From contig CALMIF010000237.1 in assembly GCA_937864045.1 (NCBI GenBank), positions 1 to 40,200 on the forward strand: a stretch of DNA of 40,200 nucleotides. Reading direction: 5' to 3'. The notes under the pieces are model-generated. The model ran no database searches. It had not been told where the DNA came from and saw only the letters and a program-made list of their open reading frames with translations. This document shows, piece after piece, positions 1-8,842 of the stretch (its first letter is position 1; each line of letters begins with the position of its first letter). Origin of the DNA: an uncultured Aquabacterium sp. Its GTDB lineage: Bacteria; Pseudomonadota; Gammaproteobacteria; Burkholderiales; Burkholderiaceae_C. Position numbers and translations under genes: made by a program.

Positions 1-186
1 GGCGTGGTGGTCACCGAGTCGGTCTACGCCATTCCCGGCCTGGGCCGGTTGACGGTGGACGCGGTGCTGGCGCGCGACTTCCCCACGATCCAGGGCGTGA
101 TCCTGCTGTTCTCGTTCATCTACGTGATGGTCAACCTGCTGGTGGACCTGTCCTACGTGTTCTTCGATCCTCGTATTCGCTACTGA
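1..186 (+). CDS. Oligopeptide/dipeptide ABC transporter permease, C-terminal end (DppB type, partial)
   Basis: This is the last 61 codons of an inner-membrane permease whose start lies outside the window. The frame is open from base 1 and stops with TGA at 184-186. The visible part has the typical DppB/OppB ending: a VTESVYAIPGLGRL segment, a VLARDFP segment, a final hydrophobic membrane helix and the terminal DPRIRY. In the family this subunit pairs with a DppC-type permease and two ATPase domains to import di- or oligopeptides delivered by a periplasmic binding protein. The next gene starts 1 bp after the stop, so the two permeases are certainly co-transcribed. The substrate cannot be told from this fragment; the binding protein is probably encoded upstream of the window. 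Confidence 0.9.
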   Translation, partial: GVVVTESVYAIPGLGRLTVDAVLARDFPTIQGVILLFSFIYVMVNLLVDLSYVFFDPRIRY

Positions 187-187
187 C

Positions 188-1120
188 ATGGCCGCCACTC
201 CAGACTTCGAGGCGCTGTCGGTCGAAAGCGCGACGGTCCATGTGCAACTGAGCGCCTGGCAGCGCGTGCGGCGCAACATGTCCGTGCGCATCGGCGGCAC
301 GGTGATGCTGCTGCTGGTGCTGGTGGCCCTGCTGGCGCCCTGGCTGGGCACGGTCGACCCCTCGCTGTTCGACCCCGCCAGCCGCGACCTGCTGCCTGGC
401 AAGAGCGGCGAGATCACCACGCTGGAGGGCGAGCAGATCAAGCACCGCTTCCTGATGGGCAGCGACAGCTTCGGCCGCGACATCTACAGCCGGGTGATCT
501 ACGGCACCCAGGTGTCGCTCATCGTGGGCGTCAGCACGGCCGTCGTCGCCCTGGCCTTCGGCATCGTGCTGGGCTTGCTGGCCGGCTTTCTGCGCTGGCT
601 GGACGGCCCGCTGATGCGCGTGATGGACGGCGTGATGGCCATCCCCGCGATCCTGATCGCCATCGCCCTGGTGGCGATGTGGCGCGGCAGCCTGACGACG
701 GTGGTGATCGCCATCGCCATCCCCGAGATCCCGCGCGTCGTGCGCCTGGTGCGCTCGCTGGTGCTGACCATCCGCGAGGAGCCTTACGTCGAGGCCGCCA
801 TCTCGCTGGGCACGCCGACCTGGAAGATCATGTTGCGCCATGTGCTGCCCAACACCGTGGCGCCGCTGGTGGTGCAGGGCACCTTCATCTGCGCGGCCGG
901 CATCCTGACCGAGGCCGCGCTGTCCTTCCTGGGCGTGGGCCTGCCGCCGGACATTCCCACCTGGGGCAATGTGATGGCCGAGGGCCGCGCGCAGTTCAAC
1001 GAGTATCCGCACAACATCTTCTTCCCGGGCATCTTCCTGGCGGTGACGGTGCTGGCGGTGAACATCCTGGGTGACGGGCTGCGCGACACGCTCGATCCGA
1101 AGATGGCCAAGCGAGGTTGA
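188..1120 (+). CDS. Oligopeptide/dipeptide ABC transporter permease (DppC type)
   Basis: A 310-residue second permease subunit of the peptide importer. A cytoplasmic N-terminus with a basic stretch (QRVRRNM) leads into the first membrane helix at about residues 36-55. A periplasmic segment follows and ends in the family signature GSDSFGRDIYSR near residue 92. About five further membrane helices come next. The EAA loop that contacts the ATPase reads EAAISLGTPTWKIMLRHVLPN at about residues 204-224. The end, GDGLRDTLDPKM, is typical of DppC/OppC. The ATG sits 1 bp after the DppB stop, which supports translational coupling and this start. The length is normal for the family. Assignment to the PepT family is firm; the substrate is unknown. 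Confidence 0.93.
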   Translation: MAATPDFEALSVESATVHVQLSAWQRVRRNMSVRIGGTVMLLLVLVALLAPWLGTVDPSLFDPASRDLLPGKSGEITTLEGEQIKHRFLMGSDSFGRDIYSRVIYGTQVSLIVGVSTAVVALAFGIVLGLLAGFLRWLDGPLMRVMDGVMAIPAILIAIALVAMWRGSLTTVVIAIAIPEIPRVVRLVRSLVLTIREEPYVEAAISLGTPTWKIMLRHVLPNTVAPLVVQGTFICAAGILTEAALSFLGVGLPPDIPTWGNVMAEGRAQFNEYPHNIFFPGIFLAVTVLAVNILGDGLRDTLDPKMAKRG

Positions 1121-1122
1121 GC

Positions 1123-2763
1123 ATGGCCGACACCACTCCGATCCTCCAGGTCGAGGACCTGACCATCGCGCTGCCCTCGGGCGGCGACCGCGCCACCGCG
1201 GTGCGCAACGTGAGCTTCTCCGTCGGCCGCGGCGAGATCGTCTGCCTGGTCGGCGAGTCCGGCTCGGGCAAGAGCGTGATTGCGCAGAGCGTGATGGGCC
1301 TGCTGCCCAAGACGCTGCCCGTGAAGAGCGGGCGCATCCTGCTCGAAGGCGAGGACATCACCCATGCGCCGCTGAGCCGGCTGCGCGAGCTGCGCGCCAC
1401 GCGCATGAGCATGATCTTCCAGGAGCCGATGACGGCCCTGAACCCGGTGATGACCTGCGGCGACCAGATCGACGAGGTGCTGCGCCAGCACACCACGCTG
1501 TCGGCCGCGGCGCGCCGCGAGAAGGTGCTGGCCATCGTGCGCGAGGTGCTGCTGCCCGACCCCGAGCGCATGGTCGCCAGCTACCCGCACCAGCTGTCGG
1601 GCGGCCAGCGCCAGCGCATCATGATCGCGATGGCCCTGGTGCTGGACCCGGTGCTGCTGATCGCCGACGAGCCCACCACCGCGCTGGACGTGACCACACA
1701 GGCCCAGGTGCTGAAGCTGGTGCTGGACCTGCAGAAGCGCCACGGCACCGGCGTGCTGTTCATCACCCACGACTTCGGCGTGGTGGCCGAGGTGGCGCAC
1801 CGCGTGGCCGTGCTGCGCCTGGGCGACATGGTCGAGATCGGGCCGAAGGCCGCCGTGCTGCAGCGCCCCAGCCACGACTACACCCGCATGCTGATGGCCG
1901 CCGTGCCCACGCTGCACCTGAAGGAACGGCCCAACGACGCGGCCGCGCCGGTGGTGCTGAAGGTGCAGGGCCTGGCCAAGACCTATGCCACCAAGGGCTG
2001 GATGGGTGGCGCCCGCACCGTGCATGCGGCCAAGGACGTGAACTTCGAGATCCGCCGCGGCCAGACCCTGGGCATCGTCGGTGAATCGGGCTCGGGCAAG
2101 TCCACCGTGGCGCGCTGCATCGTGCGCCTGATCGACCCCAGCGGCGGCAGCGTCATGCTGGGCGGCGACCGCCCCGGCGAGGCTGCCGAGGACATCGCCA
2201 TGCTGTCCGCCGCCCGCCTGCGGCCGCTGCGCCAGCGGGTGCAGATCGTCTTCCAGGATCCGTACCGGTCCTTGAACCCGCGCCGCACCGTGGCCGAGGC
2301 GATGATCGAAGGCCCGATGAACTACGGCCTGTCGCGCGAGACGGCCCTGCAGCGCGCCCGTGAGCTGCTGGCCCTGGTGCGCATGGACGTGAGCGCGATG
2401 GACCGCTACCCGCACCAGTTCAGCGGCGGCCAGCGCCAGCGCATCTGCATCGCCCGGGCGCTGATGATGGAGCCCGAGCTGCTGGTGGCCGACGAGGCGG
2501 TCAGCGCGCTGGACGTGTCGGTGCAGGCCCAGGTGCTGAAGCTGTTCGAGGAGATCCGCAGCCGCCTGAACCTGGCGATGCTGTTCATCACCCACGACCT
2601 GCGCGTGGCCAGCCAGATCTGCGACCAGCTGGCGGTGATGAGCAAGGGCGAGATGGTGGAGTACGGCCCCGCGCACCAGGTCTTCGGCAACCCGCAGCAC
2701 GCCTACACCCGGGCGCTGTTCGCGGCCGCGCCGGGGCGCGACTTCGCCTTCGGCAGCGCCTGA
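1123..2763 (+). CDS. Double ATP-binding protein of peptide ABC transporter (DppD-DppF fusion)
   Basis: A 546-residue cytoplasmic ATPase with two complete ABC domains in one chain, as in GsiA or YejF, so it replaces separate DppD and DppF proteins. Domain 1 has Walker A GESGSGKS at residues 44-51, signature LSGGQRQR and Walker B LLIADEPTTALD. Domain 2 (from about residue 275) has Walker A GESGSGKS near residue 320, signature FSGGQRQR and Walker B LLVADEAVSALD. Both nucleotide sites look intact. An in-frame TTG at 1117 overlaps the preceding stop, but the ATG at 1123, 2 bp after that stop, is the better start. It powers import through the two upstream permeases. A cyclase gene follows only 9 bp after its stop. 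Confidence 0.93.
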   Translation: MADTTPILQVEDLTIALPSGGDRATAVRNVSFSVGRGEIVCLVGESGSGKSVIAQSVMGLLPKTLPVKSGRILLEGEDITHAPLSRLRELRATRMSMIFQEPMTALNPVMTCGDQIDEVLRQHTTLSAAARREKVLAIVREVLLPDPERMVASYPHQLSGGQRQRIMIAMALVLDPVLLIADEPTTALDVTTQAQVLKLVLDLQKRHGTGVLFITHDFGVVAEVAHRVAVLRLGDMVEIGPKAAVLQRPSHDYTRMLMAAVPTLHLKERPNDAAAPVVLKVQGLAKTYATKGWMGGARTVHAAKDVNFEIRRGQTLGIVGESGSGKSTVARCIVRLIDPSGGSVMLGGDRPGEAAEDIAMLSAARLRPLRQRVQIVFQDPYRSLNPRRTVAEAMIEGPMNYGLSRETALQRARELLALVRMDVSAMDRYPHQFSGGQRQRICIARALMMEPELLVADEAVSALDVSVQAQVLKLFEEIRSRLNLAMLFITHDLRVASQICDQLAVMSKGEMVEYGPAHQVFGNPQHAYTRALFAAAPGRDFAFGSA

Positions 2764-2772
2764 GCCGCACCG

Positions 2773-4077
2773 GTGCCACCACCGCCCGACGATCCACTGG
2801 TCGCGGCCGTCATCCGCGCCAGCTTCGACAACACGCCCGACGGCGTGGTGGTGGTCACCCGCGGCGGCCGGCTGCTGGCCTGCAACCGGGCTTTCGAGCA
2901 GCTGTGGAATTTTCCGCCGGCGATGCTGGCGCGCGGCGATGCGCTGGAACTGCGCCACCACACGGCGCGCCAGGTCGCCGACCCGGACGCCTACCTGGCC
3001 AGCCTGGCCCGCCTGGCGCAGACCGACACGGCCCTGTTCTTCGACGAGGTGCCGCTGGCCGATGGCCGCGTGTTCGAGCGCCACGTGGCACCCACGCCGG
3101 TGCCCGGCGCCGAGACTGCGCTGGTGGTGCGCTGGCGCGACGTCACCGCCCGCCACCGGGCCCAGCAGGAGCTGGCCGCGCTGATGGACCTGGCGATGAT
3201 GGACGCCGACCTGGTGTTCTGGGATGCCGACCTGCGCGCCGGGTTCATGCGCTCGGTCAACAGCCACTGGCACGCCATGCTGGGCTACAGCCGTGACGAG
3301 GTGCCCGACACGCTGGATGCCTGGGATGCCCTGGTCCACCCCGAGGACGCTGCCGGCCGCATCCTGGCCTGGGAGGCGCACCTGCTGGGCAACACCAGCA
3401 TCTTCGAGTGCGAGCTCCGCATCCGCCACAAGCGCGGGCACTGGGTGTGGATGCAGGTGCGCGGCCGGGTGGTGGACCGGGCGCCCGACGGCGAGCCGCT
3501 GCGCGTGGCTGGCCTGCGCCAGAACATCACCCGCCGCAAGGAGACCGAGGCGCGGCTGGAGGCCCTGGCCCACACCGACGCGCTGACCGGCGTGAACAAC
3601 CGCCGCCGCTTCACCGACCTGGCCGCCGACGAGCTGGCCCGCGCCCAGCGTCACGGCCAGCCGGTGGCGCTGCTGATGATCGACCTCGATCACTTCAAGT
3701 CGGTCAACGACCGCCTGGGCCATGCCGGCGGCGACGCCGTGCTGCGCAGCTTCGCCGCCACCGCCGAGGGCGTGATGCGCCAGGGCGACATCTTCGGCCG
3801 CGTCGGCGGCGAGGAATTTGCCGCCCTGCTGCCGCAGACCACGCCCGACGGTGCCGAGGTGCTGGCCGAGCGGCTGCGCCAGCGCATCGCCCGGCAGCCC
3901 GCCACCGTGGCCGGCGCGCCGCTGCACTTCAGCGTCAGCATCGGCGTGTCGGCCTGGTTGCCGGGTGATGCCGACGCCGCCGACATCGACCGCCTGATGG
4001 TGGCCGCCGACCGGGCGCTGTACGCCGCCAAGGCGCAGGGCCGTGATCGCGTGCTGCGCTCGGACCGTCTCGCCTGA
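2773..4077 (+). CDS. Cytoplasmic PAS-PAS-GGDEF diguanylate cyclase
   Basis: A 434-residue soluble protein predicted to make c-di-GMP from two GTP. There is no membrane segment. A PAS domain covers about residues 10-130 and a second, PAS_3-like domain about 140-258 (HPEDAAGR and a WVWMQVRGR core), ending in the linker NITRRKETEARLEALAHTD. The GGDEF domain follows, with DALTGVNNRRRF, the active-site loop GGEEF at 345-349 and an inhibitory-site RxxD (RQGD) at 336-339, exactly five residues before the loop. The start is a GTG 9 bp after the ATPase stop; the first in-frame ATG would cut into the first PAS domain. Its position between a peptide importer and an M81 peptidase suggests that it is expressed with peptide uptake. 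PAS ligands cannot be predicted. Confidence 0.9.
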   Translation: MPPPPDDPLVAAVIRASFDNTPDGVVVVTRGGRLLACNRAFEQLWNFPPAMLARGDALELRHHTARQVADPDAYLASLARLAQTDTALFFDEVPLADGRVFERHVAPTPVPGAETALVVRWRDVTARHRAQQELAALMDLAMMDADLVFWDADLRAGFMRSVNSHWHAMLGYSRDEVPDTLDAWDALVHPEDAAGRILAWEAHLLGNTSIFECELRIRHKRGHWVWMQVRGRVVDRAPDGEPLRVAGLRQNITRRKETEARLEALAHTDALTGVNNRRRFTDLAADELARAQRHGQPVALLMIDLDHFKSVNDRLGHAGGDAVLRSFAATAEGVMRQGDIFGRVGGEEFAALLPQTTPDGAEVLAERLRQRIARQPATVAGAPLHFSVSIGVSAWLPGDADAADIDRLMVAADRALYAAKAQGRDRVLRSDRLA

Positions 4078-4115
4078 ACTTCCCGCCAACCCGTCGCCCC
4101 CGACCAAGCCCCACC

Positions 4116-5615
4116 ATGCCCCGCATCCTGATCGCCGGCTACCAGCACGAGACCAACACCTTCGCGCCGAGCCTGGCCGACTGGGCCGCCTTCACCCGCG
4201 GCGACAGCTTCCCGGCCTTCAGCCAGGGGCGGGCGATGCAGGACGCGCTGACCGGCGTGAACATCCCCATCGGCGGCTTCATCGACGCGGCCAAGTCCCA
4301 GGGCTGGACCCTGCTGCCCAGCTGCTGGGCCGGCGCCATCCCGTCGAGCTTCGTCACCCGGGACGCCTTCGAGCGCATCGCCGGCACCATCGTGGCCGAC
4401 GTGCAGGCCGCCGCCGCGGGCGGGCTGGACGGCATCTACCTCGACCTGCACGGCGCCGCGGTGGCCGAGGATGCGGCCGACAGCGAAGGCGAACTGCTGG
4501 CGCGGCTGCGCGCCGTGGTGGGGCCCGACCTGCCCATCGTCGCCAGCCTGGACCTGCATGCGAACGTCACCCGCCGCATGCTGGCCCTGGCCGATGCCCT
4601 GGTCAGCTACCGCAGCTATCCGCATGTGGACATGGCCGACACCGGTGCGCTGGCGGCCGAGCTGCTGGCACGGCGGCTGAAGGCCGGGCAGCGTGAGCCG
4701 GTGGCCTCGCGCCGCCTGCCCTTCCTGATTCCGCTGAACGCGCAGTCGACCTGGATGCAGCCGGCCCAGGGCCTGTACGAGGCGCTGAAGGACCTGGACC
4801 GGCGCTTCGGCACGGTGCTGAGCTTCTGCATGGGTTTCCCGGCCAGCGACTTCGACGAATGCGCGCCGATGGTCTGGGGCCATGGCGCGCAGGCCGAGGC
4901 CGCGGTGGAGGCGCTGCATGCCCTGGTGGCGCCGCCGGCGCAGTGGCAGCAGCAGATCCTGCCGGCACGCGACGCGGTGGCGCAGGCCATGGCCTTTGCC
5001 GCCGACGCCGGCAAGCCCGTGGTCATCGCCGACACCCAGGACAACCCCGGCGCCGGCGGCGACAGCAACACCACCGGCCTGCTGCATGCGCTGGTGGCCC
5101 AGGGCGCGGGCCGGCGTTTCCCGGGCCAGGTGGCGCTGGGCCTGCTGTTCGACCCCGCCGCCGCCCGCGCCGCGCACGACGCCGGCGTGGGTGCCACGCT
5201 GGACCTGGCGCTGGGCACGGCCGTGCCCACCTTCACCGGCCAGCCCAGCGATGCACCGCTGCGCGCCCGTTGCACCGTGCGCGCCCTGGCCGACGGCCGC
5301 TGCACGCTCAAGGGCCCGATGATGCGCGGCGTTACCGTGCAGCTGGGCCCGAGTGCCTGCCTGGACATCGACGGCGTGCTGGTGGCCGTGGTCAGCGGCA
5401 AGAAGCAGCTGCTGGACCGCGAGCTGCTGCGCATGGTGGGCATCACGCCCGAGGCGATGCGGATCATCGTGGTCAAGAGCAGCAACCACTTCCGCGCCGA
5501 CTTCACCCCCATCGCCAGCCAGGTGCTGGTGGCCAAGGCCGCCGGGCCGATGGCGGCCGACCCGGGCGACCTGCCCTGGAAGCACCTGGGCGCGGGCATC
5601 CGCACCCGGCCCTGA
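4116..5615 (+). CDS. M81 family metallopeptidase (MlrC-like)
   Basis: A 499-residue protein of the MlrC/microcystinase C family, named after the last peptidase of the Sphingomonas microcystin-degradation pathway. Most members in other bacteria have unknown substrates. Family signatures include the N-terminal HETNTFAP (residues 10-17), DLHGAAV, LDLHAN, YRSYPHVD, DTQDNPGAGG(D/S) and the C-terminal VVVKSSNHFRADF-type segment. Conserved His and Asp residues in these motifs are the likely zinc ligands. No signal peptide is visible, so it should act in the cytoplasm on material brought in by the upstream importer. It starts 38 bp after the cyclase and closes the operon. Its stop lies 3 bp from the stop of the convergent lipoprotein gene. 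Hydrolysis of small peptides or amides is inferred. Confidence 0.88.
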   Translation: MPRILIAGYQHETNTFAPSLADWAAFTRGDSFPAFSQGRAMQDALTGVNIPIGGFIDAAKSQGWTLLPSCWAGAIPSSFVTRDAFERIAGTIVADVQAAAAGGLDGIYLDLHGAAVAEDAADSEGELLARLRAVVGPDLPIVASLDLHANVTRRMLALADALVSYRSYPHVDMADTGALAAELLARRLKAGQREPVASRRLPFLIPLNAQSTWMQPAQGLYEALKDLDRRFGTVLSFCMGFPASDFDECAPMVWGHGAQAEAAVEALHALVAPPAQWQQQILPARDAVAQAMAFAADAGKPVVIADTQDNPGAGGDSNTTGLLHALVAQGAGRRFPGQVALGLLFDPAAARAAHDAGVGATLDLALGTAVPTFTGQPSDAPLRARCTVRALADGRCTLKGPMMRGVTVQLGPSACLDIDGVLVAVVSGKKQLLDRELLRMVGITPEAMRIIVVKSSNHFRADFTPIASQVLVAKAAGPMAADPGDLPWKHLGAGIRTRP

Positions 5616-5618
5616 AGC

Positions 5619-6290
5619 TCAGCGCGGCCCGATCACCCCCGGGCTGATCCACTGCCGCCACACGTCGACCGTGACGGCGGGGCCGGCGGCGGCATAGGGC
5701 GCCAGCGCGGCCTGCAGGCCAGCGGTGTCGGTGCCGCGGGCCAGCAGCAGCTCGGCCACCGGGCCGTCGGCCAGCGTGTACCAGGCGCCCAGCGTGCCGG
5801 CATCGACCAGGCGGCGCAGCAGGGCCTGGCGCTGGGCAGCGGCGGGATCGCTGACCGGCGGGCGGCCGATCAGCACGATGCGCGCCTCCTCGATGCGGTT
5901 CGCATCGATGCCCTCGGTGTGCAGCGGCGCATGGGCCACCGCGCGGCGCGCGTTCAGCGTCATGTAGCCTTCGCGCACATAGTCGTCGGGTGTGAAGTAG
6001 GTCGCCAGTGCATCCAGGCTGGCGCCGCGCAGCACCACGATGCCGCGCTTGACCCGCGCCGGGTCGGCCAGCGGCCCGGCCGCCAGCAGCCGTCCTTCGG
6101 CGAACAGACGCTTGAAATTGTCGATGTGGCCGCGCTGCATCGCCGCGACCGCGTCCTTGTCGGCGGGCGTGGGGCGGCCGGTCTCGAAGAAGCCGAACCA
6201 CAGGTCGCCGGTTGGCGGCGCCGGCGTGGCGCAGGCGGTGAGCAGCGCCGGCAGCACCAGCGGGCCCAGGAGGAGATGTCGTCGCAGCAT
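5619..6290 (-). CDS. Lipoprotein with YCII-related domain
   Basis: A 223-residue predicted lipoprotein. The start at 6290 gives a clean lipoprotein signal: MLRRHLL, a hydrophobic core and the lipobox LLTAC with the lipidated Cys at residue 18. An upstream ATG at 6332 would add a non-signal extension overlapping the MFS gene and is less likely. The mature part has a YCII-like dimeric alpha-beta-barrel segment at about residues 30-120 (FKRLFAEGRLLAAGPL, then YFTPDDYVREGY). A second half of about 90 residues contains GAWYTLADGPVAELLLARG. YCII domains are poorly understood; some are small-molecule or dehalogenase-type enzymes. The gene follows the MFS exporter by 31 bp and is probably co-transcribed with it. 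Function unknown. Confidence 0.75.
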   Translation of the reverse strand: MLRRHLLLGPLVLPALLTACATPAPPTGDLWFGFFETGRPTPADKDAVAAMQRGHIDNFKRLFAEGRLLAAGPLADPARVKRGIVVLRGASLDALATYFTPDDYVREGYMTLNARRAVAHAPLHTEGIDANRIEEARIVLIGRPPVSDPAAAQRQALLRRLVDAGTLGAWYTLADGPVAELLLARGTDTAGLQAALAPYAAAGPAVTVDVWRQWISPGVIGPR

Positions 6291-6321
6291 CCGGCCAGCA
6301 TCGGCCGCCGGGCCGTCCCGG

Positions 6322-7587
6322 TCAAGCCGCATGCGGTGGCAGTTGCGCCAGCCCGCGCACCGGCGACAGGCTGATCACCGCCGCCTGCACGCCAAAGCCC
6401 GCCAGCGCCAGCAGCAGGCAGGCCGCCGCGCCCCCATGCGCGCCCACGGCCGCGCCGATGGCCGCGCCCACGGGCCGCGCGCCCATGTTCACGGTCAGGA
6501 AGATCGCCGACACCCGGCCCAGCAGGGCGGGCGGCGTCACCGTCTGGCGCAGCGTGGTGCTGCTGATGGTCCACAGGATGGGCCCGGCGCCGAACAGGAA
6601 GAAGCTGGCGCCGGCCAGCGCGCCGGTGGGCCACAGCAGGCTGGCGGCCATGGTCGCCATCGCCAGCACCGAGCACAGCGGCCCCAGCACCACCACCGTG
6701 CCGAAGGGCAGGGCGGCCAGGATGCGCGGCGCCGCCAGCGCGCCCAGCACCATGCCGGCGCCGTAGGCCGCCAGGGTCAAGCCCACGGCCTGCGCCTCCA
6801 GCCCCAGGCTGCGCATCGCGTAGGGCACGTAGGCCGCCTGCAGCACGAACCACGACAGGTTCCAGGCCACGGCGGTCAGCAGGATGGGGCGCAGCAGCCG
6901 GTGCTGCCAGACCAGGGCGGCGCCTTCCTTCAGCTCCAGCCAGGGGTGGCGCGGCGGTGCCGGCGCGCGGGGCGGCTCGGGCAGGCGCGCCAGCAGGGCG
7001 ACGGCGATCAGAGACAGCGCCGTGGCCAGCGCAAAGGCCAGGCTGCCACCGGCCCAGCCGACGAGGGCCCCGGCCAGCGCCGGCCCGCCGGCATAGGCCA
7101 CGCTGCGCGCCAGCTCCAGCCGGCTGTTGGCCGCGCCCAGCAGGGGGCGCGGCACCAGGGCCGGCACCAGGGCGGGTGCGGCCACGCTGAAGCCCACCGT
7201 GCCGGCCGCGCCGACGAAGCCCAGCACGCCCAGCAGCGCCAGCGCCAGCCGTCCGTTGGCCGTGCCCGCCAGCAGCGCGGCCAGCGACAGCGCCCGCAGC
7301 GCCTCGGCGGCCAGCATCAGCCGCCGCCGCGATTGGCGGTCGGCCAGCAAGCCCAGCGGAATCGCCAGCAGCAGGAAGGGCAGGCTCTGCACCATGTGCA
7401 GCAGGCCGATCTGGCCCGGCCCCGCCTGCAGCGCCAGCACCGCCACCATCGGCACGGCGGCCAGGCTGACCTGCTCGGCCGCCTGGGCGGCCAGGTTGGC
7501 GCTGGCCAGGTGGCCGAAGGCGCGGGGGAGGGCGGTTGGTGAGGCGAGCCCGGGTGCGGCCGCCGTGGTGGCGTCGGATTCAGGCAC
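6322..7587 (-). CDS. Major facilitator superfamily transporter (EntS/MFS_3-like)
   Basis: A 421-residue integral membrane protein with about twelve hydrophobic segments arranged as two halves. The loop between helices 2 and 3 carries a motif-A-like sequence, PLGLLADRQSRRRLM (about residues 77-91), typical of drug and siderophore exporters of the MFS_3 group. The central cytoplasmic loop at about residues 205-225 is rich in Pro and Arg. The start codon is GTG at 7587; there is no good ATG before the first helix, and no Shine-Dalgarno sequence is obvious. It is the first gene of a two-gene unit with the lipoprotein. Export of a small molecule is likely; the substrate is unknown. Confidence 0.85.
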   Translation of the reverse strand: MPESDATTAAAPGLASPTALPRAFGHLASANLAAQAAEQVSLAAVPMVAVLALQAGPGQIGLLHMVQSLPFLLLAIPLGLLADRQSRRRLMLAAEALRALSLAALLAGTANGRLALALLGVLGFVGAAGTVGFSVAAPALVPALVPRPLLGAANSRLELARSVAYAGGPALAGALVGWAGGSLAFALATALSLIAVALLARLPEPPRAPAPPRHPWLELKEGAALVWQHRLLRPILLTAVAWNLSWFVLQAAYVPYAMRSLGLEAQAVGLTLAAYGAGMVLGALAAPRILAALPFGTVVVLGPLCSVLAMATMAASLLWPTGALAGASFFLFGAGPILWTISSTTLRQTVTPPALLGRVSAIFLTVNMGARPVGAAIGAAVGAHGGAAACLLLALAGFGVQAAVISLSPVRGLAQLPPHAA

Positions 7588-7660
7588 GGCGCGATGCTGC
7601 CGGCCGCAGCGGGCGCCGACGCGCCGTTTTCGGACCCGTGGTCGTCGGCCGCAGCGGCCC

Positions 7661-8809
7661 TCAGACGGGCGTCATCACCCGCCGCTTCAACCGCATCCGC
7701 AGCCCCACCGGCGTCATCGTGAAGTTCAGTTGCTCGGCCGGGGGCTGGCCGTCGGGGGTGTCCACGCGCTCGATGTCGAAGTTCTGCAGCAGCACCGCCA
7801 TCGCCATCTTCATCTCCAGCAGGGCCAGGTAGCGTCCCGGGCAGATGCGCGGGCCGGCGCCGAAGGGCATGGAGGTGCGCCTGGCGGCGCTGGCCACCTG
7901 GCCCGGCTTGCCATCGCCCAGCCAGCGCTGCGGGTCGAACTGCGCCGCGTTCGGAATGTGCGCGTCGCTGACCGAATCCACCCGCATCAGGCCGAAGACG
8001 ATCATGCCCTCGTCGATCTGCACGCCACCCACGGTGGACGACCTCAGCGCCTGCTGCGGCAGCATCGGCGCCACCGGCTTCAGGCGCATGGTCGCGTTGC
8101 GCTGCAGGTCGCGGTCGGCCTGCGACGGGAACCAGCGCCACAGTGGCAGCGGTGCGAACACGCGGCGGGTGATGGCCGGGAAGATCGTGTCCAGGTGCCG
8201 CTGGATCACATCGTCGTCGGTCTGCAGCGTGTTCACCGTCGCGCCGAAGGCCAGGCCGGCGATGGTGTCCACCGTGTAGCGCATCAGGTCGGCCTGCAAG
8301 TCGATGGCCGCCTGCGCATCGGTGGCCTGCAGGTCCGCCGCGGCCTGCCAGCGCTGCACCAGGCGCTGCGCCACGCCCTGCAGCGACGGCATGTAGCGCC
8401 GCACGTGGCCGGGATCGAAGCCGTGCATCACCATGCGGCGCTGGCGCTTCCAGGCATCGCCGGTGGCGTTGAACACGCCCACCTGCAGGCCCATTTCCTC
8501 GACGATCTCGCGCAGCCGGCTGGTGCGGCGAAAGCCCTCGGGCCGGTCGCGCAGCGTGGCCTGCACCAGGCTGTGGTCGCCAAAGACCACCGCCTTGCGC
8601 CCGCCCAGCTTGAGCTTGAACACCGGGCCATGCTCGCGGCACCACTGCGCCATCTGCAGGTGCAGCCGGTCGGGCTGGATCTGCAGCAAGTTGCCCACCA
8701 ACGGCAGGCCGCGCGGGCCGGGCAGGTCGTCGAAGCGGCGCAGCGGCGGCGGCGGCGCTGTCGCCTGCGGCACGCGGGGGCTGCGCACGGCATGCCAGCA
8801 TGGGGCCAT
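7661..8809 (-). pseudogene. Cytochrome P450 with a large in-frame internal deletion
   Basis: The 382-residue frame is a recognisable P450: the N-terminal proline hinge LPGPRGLPLVGN (residues 29-40), the C-helix WKRQRR (120-125), the FDPQRW segment (291-296) and the haem loop FGAGPRICPGR with its Cys thiolate at 323. The middle is missing. After DLQRN at residue 238 the protein jumps straight to ATMRLKPVAP, the end of helix K. The end of helix G, helices H and I (oxygen-activating Thr), helices J and the Glu of ExxR are absent; A239 stands where that Glu should be. The W-to-Cys distance is 203 residues, against about 304 in P450 BM3, so roughly 100 residues are lost. The frame stays open, so this is a recent or tolerated deletion. 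Catalysis is very unlikely. It diverges from the EamA gene with 33 bp between starts. Confidence 0.8.
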
Positions 8810-8842
8810 GCCACCGTCCTCTGCCGTGCCCAGGCTTCTCCG

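Noticed and set aside
784..4107. Very long minus-strand open frame (1107 codons) across the transporter and cyclase genes
   Set aside because: It is antisense to well-supported genes and codes for His/Gln/Gly/Ala-rich low-complexity sequence, the usual shadow of high-GC codon bias. Similar shadows elsewhere were dropped for the same reason.
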